This document shows positions 14,207-18,820 of a stretch of DNA of 18,820 bases, in pieces. The position numbers were made by a program, and so were the translations under genes. The stretch is from an uncultured Parasphingopyxis sp. (GTDB taxonomy: Bacteria; Pseudomonadota; Alphaproteobacteria; Sphingomonadales; Sphingomonadaceae). The stretch lies in NCBI GenBank assembly GCA_905479515.1, contig CAJQMX010000236.1, positions 1-18,820 of the forward strand, read 5' to 3'. A model generated the notes under the pieces. It was not told the DNA's origin. It worked only from the letters and a program-made list of their open reading frames with translations, and ran no database searches. Within the stretch, counting starts at the first letter, position 1, and every line of letters begins with the position of its first letter.

Positions 14207-15874
14207 ATGCCCATGCTCACCGATCCTTCCGTAAAATACCGGCCCTTCCCGCAGATCGACCTGCCCGACCGGCAATGGCCATCCAAGACAATCACAGCGC
14301 CGCCGCGCTGGCTCTCCACCGATTTGCGCGATGGCAATCAGGCGCTCATCGACCCGATGGACGGCGAAAAGAAGCGCCGCTTTTTCGATTTACTCCTGAA
14401 AATTGGCGTGAAAGAGATTGAGGTCGGCTTTCCCGCCTCCGGCGCGACCGATTTCGATTTCATTCGCGGGCTCGTCGATGGCGGCAAGATCCCCGATGAC
14501 GTGACGATTCAGGCGCTGACTCAGGCCCGCCGTGACCTGATTGAAACGACCTTCGCCAGCATGGCCGGCGCACCGCGCGCCATCGTCCATCTTTACAACG
14601 CCGTCTCCCCCGCCTGGCGCAAGATCGTGTTCCAGATGGATGAGGCAGGCGTGATCGATATCGCCAAACAGGGCGCCGATATGCTGATGGAGCAGGCGGC
14701 GAAATATCCCGAGACCGACTGGCAGTTCGAATATTCCCCCGAAACCTTCAGCACTGCCGAGATCGATCTGAGCATTGCGACCTGCGAAGCGGTGATCGCG
14801 ATTGTCGGGCCGACCCCCGAAAAGCCGCTGATCCTCAACCTGCCGGCCACCGTGGAAGCGGCCACACCCAATATCTATGCCGATCAGATTGAATATTTCT
14901 GCAAGCATATCTCGTGCCGCGACAGTGTCGTGATCTCCCTCCACACCCATAATGATCGCGGCACCGGCGTCGCGGCGAGCGAGCTCGGCCTGTTGGCGGG
15001 CGCGGACCGGGTCGAGGGCTGCCTGTTCGGCAATGGCGAACGCACGGGCAATGTCGATCTGGTGACGCTTGGGCTGAATATGTACACGCAGGGCGTCCAT
15101 CCGGGCCTCGATTTCTCCAATATTGAAGAGATCAAATCCACGGTGGAATATTGCAACGACATTCCCGTCCATCCACGCCATCCCTATGCCGGGGAGCTGG
15201 TGTTCACGGCCTTTTCTGGTTCCCATCAGGACGCGATCAAAAAGGGTTTTGCCGCGCAGGAAGCCCGCAATGACGAGTTGTGGGAGGTGCCCTATCTGCC
15301 GCTCGATCCCAACGATATCGGCACCAGCTACGAGGCCGTGATCCGGGTAAACTCCCAATCCGGCAAGGGCGGTGTCGCCTGGGTGCTCGAGCAGGATCAG
15401 GGCCTGAAACTGCCCAAGCGATTGCAGGCCCATTTCAGCCTCGTCGTGCAGGAACTGGCCGATGACACCAGCCGCGAGCTCAATGCCGACGATATCTGGC
15501 AGGCGTTCCAGACGCGCTACGGCCTGACCGGTGAAAAGCAATTCGCGTTGATCGACTATAATGAAAGCCGTGCGGGCAATGAACGCATCTTCACCGGCAC
15601 CATCGTCCACAATGGCGAGGAACGCTCGGTAAGCGGGCGCGGCAACGGCCTGATTTCCAGCGTGCTTGCGGCATTACGCGATGAATGGGGCATCCAGCTC
15701 GACGTGGTGAACTATAATGAGCACGCTATCGGTCATGGCTCGGATGCCCAGGCCGCTGCCTATCTCGAATGCACGGATGGCAATGGCGACACGGTGTTCG
15801 GCGTCGGTATCAGCCGGGATGTGGCCACCGCCAGTGTGCGCGCCGTGCTCAGCGCGGCCAACGGGGTGGTGTGA
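14207..15874 (+). CDS. leuA: 2-isopropylmalate synthase
   Basis: LeuA condenses 2-oxoisovalerate with acetyl-CoA to give 2-isopropylmalate, the first leucine-specific step. At 555 residues it is the long LeuA2 form. The TIM-barrel catalytic domain carries LRDGNQAL (40-47), the metal-binding HTHNDRG (246-252) and GNGERTGN (275-282). The C-terminal region (about 430-550, with IVHNGEERSVSGRGNG) is the regulatory domain that senses leucine, so feedback inhibition adds to the attenuator. ATG 14207 has AGG 8 bases upstream; the next in-frame ATG is 14213. The gene follows the leucine leader and terminator, and its stop overlaps the next gene by GTGA. Confidence 0.97.
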   Translation: MPMLTDPSVKYRPFPQIDLPDRQWPSKTITAPPRWLSTDLRDGNQALIDPMDGEKKRRFFDLLLKIGVKEIEVGFPASGATDFDFIRGLVDGGKIPDDVTIQALTQARRDLIETTFASMAGAPRAIVHLYNAVSPAWRKIVFQMDEAGVIDIAKQGADMLMEQAAKYPETDWQFEYSPETFSTAEIDLSIATCEAVIAIVGPTPEKPLILNLPATVEAATPNIYADQIEYFCKHISCRDSVVISLHTHNDRGTGVAASELGLLAGADRVEGCLFGNGERTGNVDLVTLGLNMYTQGVHPGLDFSNIEEIKSTVEYCNDIPVHPRHPYAGELVFTAFSGSHQDAIKKGFAAQEARNDELWEVPYLPLDPNDIGTSYEAVIRVNSQSGKGGVAWVLEQDQGLKLPKRLQAHFSLVVQELADDTSRELNADDIWQAFQTRYGLTGEKQFALIDYNESRAGNERIFTGTIVHNGEERSVSGRGNGLISSVLAALRDEWGIQLDVVNYNEHAIGHGSDAQAAAYLECTDGNGDTVFGVGISRDVATASVRAVLSAANGVV

Positions 15875-16194
15875 CAGAGCGACCGTGGCGGGTTGGGGGC
15901 CGTGGCCTGATGGTCGCGGTCAAAGCCACGCCGCGCGCCAACAAGACCGAAGTGACGGGCATGGAAATGGACGCACATGGCCGCCCCGTGTTGCGCATGC
16001 GCGTAAAAGCACCGCCGGTTGATGGCGCGGCCAACAAGGCCGTCCTGCGCTGGTTTTCCGATACGCTCGGGATTTCCAAATCATCGGTGGCTATAGCGAC
16101 CGGAGAAACCGCGCGGATCAAACAGGTGGAACTGGCCGGGGATGCGCGAGAGTTGGCCAGAAAACTGGAAGCGCTGGTCAGCGAAGCGGATTGA
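15871..16194 (+). CDS. DUF167 (YggU-family) protein
   Basis: From the GTG at 15871, which overlaps the leuA stop in GTGA, the product has 107 residues. The stretch LMVAVKATPRANKTEVTG (13-30) and VKAPPVDGAANKAVLRWFSDTLGISKSSVAIATGETARIKQVEL (about 49-92) match the DUF167 family, a small alpha-beta fold of unknown function. An internal ATG at 15910 would cut into the first strand, so the GTG is preferred. It is translationally coupled to leuA, with no ribosome binding site of its own. Confidence 0.85.
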   Translation: MTERPWRVGGRGLMVAVKATPRANKTEVTGMEMDAHGRPVLRMRVKAPPVDGAANKAVLRWFSDTLGISKSSVAIATGETARIKQVELAGDARELARKLEALVSEAD

Positions 16195-16215
16195 GCAGCC
16201 GTCAGTAGAGCAGCA

Positions 16216-16240
16216 TCATTCCGGGCTGGACCCGGGATGA
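16216..16240. terminator. Hairpin between converging DUF167 and MOSC genes
   Basis: TCATTCCGGG (16216-16225) pairs with CCCGGGATGA (16231-16240) around a 5-base loop, with one G-T wobble. It lies 21 bases after the DUF167 stop and 10 after the MOSC stop on the other strand. No T tract follows, so it would be a shared, probably Rho-assisted, end or an mRNA-stabilising hairpin. The rest of 16195-16250 holds nothing else. Confidence 0.5.
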
Positions 16241-16250
16241 CGGATATGCG

Positions 16251-16793
16251 TTACACCGGCTCCAGGTTTTTCTGCTCTCCCTCGGGAAGATGGAGGGCAA
16301 TTTTATCCCCTGCCCGCACCGCGCCGCCCTCCAGAACCACCGCCATGACGCCCGCCTTGCGGATCACATTGCCGTCCGCATCCTTGTCCAGCACCGCCTT
16401 CATCAGCCCCGGCGCATGGCCTTCAAGCTGCTTGCACGGATTGCGCAGGCCGGTGATCCGGATCCGTGCTGTATCTCCCAATGCCAGCTCCGTTCCCTCA
16501 GGCAGCGCCAGCAAGTTCACGCCCCGCGTCGTGATATTCTCACCCATATCGCCGGGCGCGACCTGAAACCCCTGCCCCACCAGTTCGTCGAAGAGTTCAG
16601 CTTGAATCAGATGGACTTGGCGGAGGTTGGGCTGATCGGGATTTTGCGCGATCCGGGAGCGATGCTGCACCGTCGTCCCAAAATGCACATCGCCCTCAAC
16701 GCCATGGCCGACAATCAGGCGAATGGAGACGACATTGGGCTTGGCAATGCCATTTGTGGGTTTGCGGGAGACGGCGACAACCTCCCCCATCAT
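16251..16793 (-). CDS. MOSC-domain protein
   Basis: The 180-residue protein matches the MOSC domain, a beta-barrel related to molybdenum cofactor sulfurases. Seen in order are GEVVAVSRKP, NVVSIRLIVGHGVEGDVHFG, NLRQVHLIQAELFDEL, GDMGENITTRGVNL, and RITGLRNPCKQLEG with the conserved Cys. MOSC proteins are predicted sulfur carriers for metal cofactors and often detoxify N-hydroxylated compounds; the substrate here is unknown. I choose the ATG at 16793, whose ATGA overlaps the mutL stop; the neighbouring ATG at 16790 is equally possible. Coupling to mutL appears to be positional and shows no shared function. Confidence 0.9.
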   Translation of the reverse strand: MMGEVVAVSRKPTNGIAKPNVVSIRLIVGHGVEGDVHFGTTVQHRSRIAQNPDQPNLRQVHLIQAELFDELVGQGFQVAPGDMGENITTRGVNLLALPEGTELALGDTARIRITGLRNPCKQLEGHAPGLMKAVLDKDADGNVIRKAGVMAVVLEGGAVRAGDKIALHLPEGEQKNLEPV

Positions 16794-18625
16794 TTCCGCC
16801 CGAACAGCTTCTCGATATCGCCATGGCCGAGCTTCACCCAGGTCGGCCGTCCGTGATTGCACTGGCCCGAATGGGGCGTGACTTCCATTTCGCGCAAGAG
16901 TGCGTTCATTTCGGCGACGTTGAGCACCCGGCCCGCCCGTACGGAGCCATGACAGGCCATGGTGGCGGCGACATGGTCGAGCTTTTCCTTCAAACTCAGA
17001 TGCTGGTCATAAGCGGCGATTTCATCGGCAAGATCAGTGACCAGACCCTTGACGTCACCTGCACCCAGCATCGCCGGGGTCGCGCGCACGAGCATCGCCT
17101 TGGGGCCAAAGCGTTCAAGCTCCAGGCCCAGCTCGGCCAGCTCACCGATCCGCTCTTCCAGCGCGTCACAGGCGCTTTCGTCGAGGTCGACAACTTCCGG
17201 CACAAGCAGGCCTTGGCTTGCCACCCCGCCTTCGGCCATCGCCTTGTTCATACGCTCCAGCACCAGCCGTTCATGCGCGGCATGCTGGTCGACAATCACG
17301 AGCCCGTCCTCGGCCTCCGCCACGATATAGGTTTCGGACACCTGCCCGCGCGCAATGCCGAGCGGATGGGCCATGGCATCGGGAACCGGCGCGTCGGCAG
17401 CCTCAGCCTTGCCCTCGGGCGCTGGCTGATAACCGGGCGTCTGTTCCCAGACACTCACCTGATCTGACCCCGGTGGCGGCGTAAAAAAGGCCGCCCGCTG
17501 TCCATAACCCTGTTGATAACCCGCTGGATAACCTGCTGGATAAGCCTGTGAGCCCCCAGTGGATTCCTGCCCCGGCGGCATGCCAACGGGCTCGGCCTGC
17601 CAATTGCCGAGCGCGGCGGCGGATGGCCTTTGCACGCTGCGAAACCCGGCTTCGTCAAGCGCATGGCGCAGTCCGCCAACGATCAACCCGCGGATATTGG
17701 CCGGTTCGCGGAACCGCACTTCGGTTTTTGCAGGATGCACATTCACATCCACTTCGCCCGGCGGAACAGTGAGGAACAGCGCGAGCACCGGATGGCGATC
17801 CCGTGCCAACAGATCCTGATAGGCTCCGCGCACGGCGCCGATCAGCAGCCGATCCTTCACCGGGCGGCCATTGACGAACAGATATTGATGATCGGCCACA
17901 CCGCGATTGAAGGTCGGCAGGCTCGCCACCCCTTCCAGCTTTGCCGTGCCGCGATCATAGTCAACGACAACGCTGTTCTCGATCAATTGCCGGTCGGTCA
18001 GCGCAGCAACGCGTTCGGGGCGCGTTTCCCCCGGCTGGACCGAAATATTGCGCCGCCCATCATGCTCCAGCGTAAAACCGATATCGGGACGCGCCATGGC
18101 GAGCCGCCGGATCGTATCGGCAGCGGCGGCATATTCGGAGCGCGGTGTGCGCAGAAATTTGCGCCGCGCAGGAACCTTGGCAAACAGGTTTTCGACGACA
18201 ATTCGGGTGCCAGGCGGGAGGGCCGCCGGGCCTTCTTCGACGAGATCGCCATTATCGACAACGCGCGACCAGCCTTCGGCGCCTCTTACCCGGCTTTCGA
18301 GCATCAGACGTGACACACTGGCGATAGAGGGCAGCGCTTCGCCCCGAAATCCAAGTGTTTCAACGCCTTCGATATCGTCTCCGGGCAGCTTGGAAGTTGC
18401 ATGACGCTCAAGCGCAAGCCCCATTTCCTCGGCGCTCATGCCGCAGCCATCGTCAATCACTTCAACCCGGTCGATCCCACCGGAGGAAAGGCGCACAACT
18501 ATCCGTGTCGCCCCCGCATCCATCGCGTTTTCAACCAATTCCTTGAGCGCACTTGCCGGGCGTTCGACAACCTCACCTGCGGCGATGCGATTGACGAGAT
18601 GTTCGGGAAGACGGCGAATGGGCAT
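16790..18625 (-). CDS. mutL: DNA mismatch repair protein MutL
   Basis: MutL links MutS mismatch recognition to strand incision. The 611-residue protein has the GHKL ATPase N-terminus: KELVENAMDAG (28-38, Glu29 and Asn33), DDGCGM (58-63), GFRGEAL (92-98), GTRIVVENLF (139-148) and VNGRPVKD (251-258). A low-complexity linker (about 330-425) contains YPAG repeats. The C-terminal domain carries the endonuclease motif DQHAAHERLVLE (446-457), ACHGSVRAG (557-565), QCNHGRPT (588-595) and the terminal FGRK. It is therefore a nicking MutL, as expected where MutH is absent. Its stop overlaps the MOSC gene. The ribosome binding site before the ATG is weak. Confidence 0.97.
   Translation of the reverse strand: MPIRRLPEHLVNRIAAGEVVERPASALKELVENAMDAGATRIVVRLSSGGIDRVEVIDDGCGMSAEEMGLALERHATSKLPGDDIEGVETLGFRGEALPSIASVSRLMLESRVRGAEGWSRVVDNGDLVEEGPAALPPGTRIVVENLFAKVPARRKFLRTPRSEYAAAADTIRRLAMARPDIGFTLEHDGRRNISVQPGETRPERVAALTDRQLIENSVVVDYDRGTAKLEGVASLPTFNRGVADHQYLFVNGRPVKDRLLIGAVRGAYQDLLARDRHPVLALFLTVPPGEVDVNVHPAKTEVRFREPANIRGLIVGGLRHALDEAGFRSVQRPSAAALGNWQAEPVGMPPGQESTGGSQAYPAGYPAGYQQGYGQRAAFFTPPPGSDQVSVWEQTPGYQPAPEGKAEAADAPVPDAMAHPLGIARGQVSETYIVAEAEDGLVIVDQHAAHERLVLERMNKAMAEGGVASQGLLVPEVVDLDESACDALEERIGELAELGLELERFGPKAMLVRATPAMLGAGDVKGLVTDLADEIAAYDQHLSLKEKLDHVAATMACHGSVRAGRVLNVAEMNALLREMEVTPHSGQCNHGRPTWVKLGHGDIEKLFGRK
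17516..17543 (-). repeat. 12-bp tandem repeat in the mutL linker
   Basis: Two nearly identical 12-bp units (ATAACCCGCTGG and ATAACCTGCTGG) and the start of a third lie in tandem. They encode the repeated YPAG of the MutL linker. In-frame gain or loss of units would alter only linker length. Confidence 0.6.
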
Positions 18626-18720
18626 GGCTATCTGAGTAGCGCAACGGACAGAAAGCCGCGAGCAGTCTTATTGGCGCAGCGGTGGATGAATTGACACTGC
18701 CAAACCGGCCATGGCAGGCA

Positions 18721-18820
18721 ATGGCCATGCCAATCTATTTTACCGGCCTGTGCGCGCTTGCCATTGCTACCTCTCCGCAGCCGGCAATTGCGGAAACCGA
18801 TCGCAGTTCGGAAATATCGA
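18721..18820 (+). CDS. Exported protein, N-terminus only (cut by window edge)
   Basis: The frame is open from ATG 18721 to the window edge. It begins MAMPIYFTGLCALAIATSPQPAIA and then ETDRSSEIS, a Sec signal peptide with likely cleavage after AIA near residue 24. The Cys in TGLC lacks a proper lipobox residue before it, so a lipoprotein is unlikely. An upstream GTG at 18682 is in frame but would place 13 polar residues before the signal. A GGCAGG lies just before the ATG. Too little is present to name the family. It diverges from mutL. Confidence 0.55.
   Translation, partial: MAMPIYFTGLCALAIATSPQPAIAETDRSSEIS

Noticed and set aside
14390..15610. 406-codon open frame antisense to leuA
   Set aside because: Full overlap with an unmistakable leuA and His/Asp/Arg-rich composition typical of reverse-frame reading.

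Overview
This window looks like a chromosomal segment from an alphaproteobacterium, most probably a member of the Sphingomonadales. The reasons are a high-GC sequence, coding on both strands with very short gaps, a pyrB gene followed by a degenerate dihydroorotase, the alphaproteobacterial form of acetolactate synthase with GEAS in place of GDGS, a long LeuA2-type isopropylmalate synthase, and a MutL that carries the endonuclease motif. The assignment rests on recognised protein families and not on any search. Nothing marks the region as a phage, plasmid or insertion sequence; it is a core-metabolism region with several less ordinary genes set in it.

Layout. Positions 1-249 (minus) hold the start of a small lipoprotein. 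A pyrB-pyrC' pair (406-2618, plus) encodes aspartate carbamoyltransferase and a dihydroorotase homologue that has lost its metal ligands. A minus-strand operon (5664 to 2638) encodes a ParA-type ATPase, a protein with a C-terminal ribbon-helix-helix-like segment, and a secreted TPR/SPOR protein. A second exported protein, with Sel1-like repeats and a SPOR domain (5849-6865, plus), starts divergently from it. Next come a small PilZ-like protein, a membrane-anchored DUF1330-like protein, and a divergent HxlR regulator. The last two share a spacer that contains two near-identical 17-bp palindromes. serB (minus) and miaA (plus) start head to head with overlapping start codons.

Positions 10290-15874 form a branched-chain amino-acid block: ilvB, ilvN, a small membrane protein, ilvC, a repeat and terminator region, then leuA. 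The leuA gene is preceded by what reads as a complete leucine attenuator. A 15-codon leader peptide (MTAHRALLLLRLTRP) with four consecutive Leu codons is followed by a 10-bp stem and a T tract, and a smaller hairpin competes with that stem. A DUF167 gene overlaps the end of leuA. The right side (minus) holds mutL overlapping a MOSC-domain gene, and the window ends in the start of an exported protein (plus).

How the genes work together. IlvB/IlvN, IlvC and LeuA carry pyruvate toward valine, isoleucine and leucine, and the leader before leuA would let leucine supply set leuA transcription. PyrB and the pseudo-dihydroorotase probably form one holoenzyme. The ParA, RHH-like and two SPOR genes lie side by side and suggest a positioning or septum-related function. 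The most interesting items are the leucine attenuator, the twin-palindrome HxlR control region with its membrane-anchored target, the ParA/RHH/SPOR locus, and the unnamed membrane protein inside the ilv operon.
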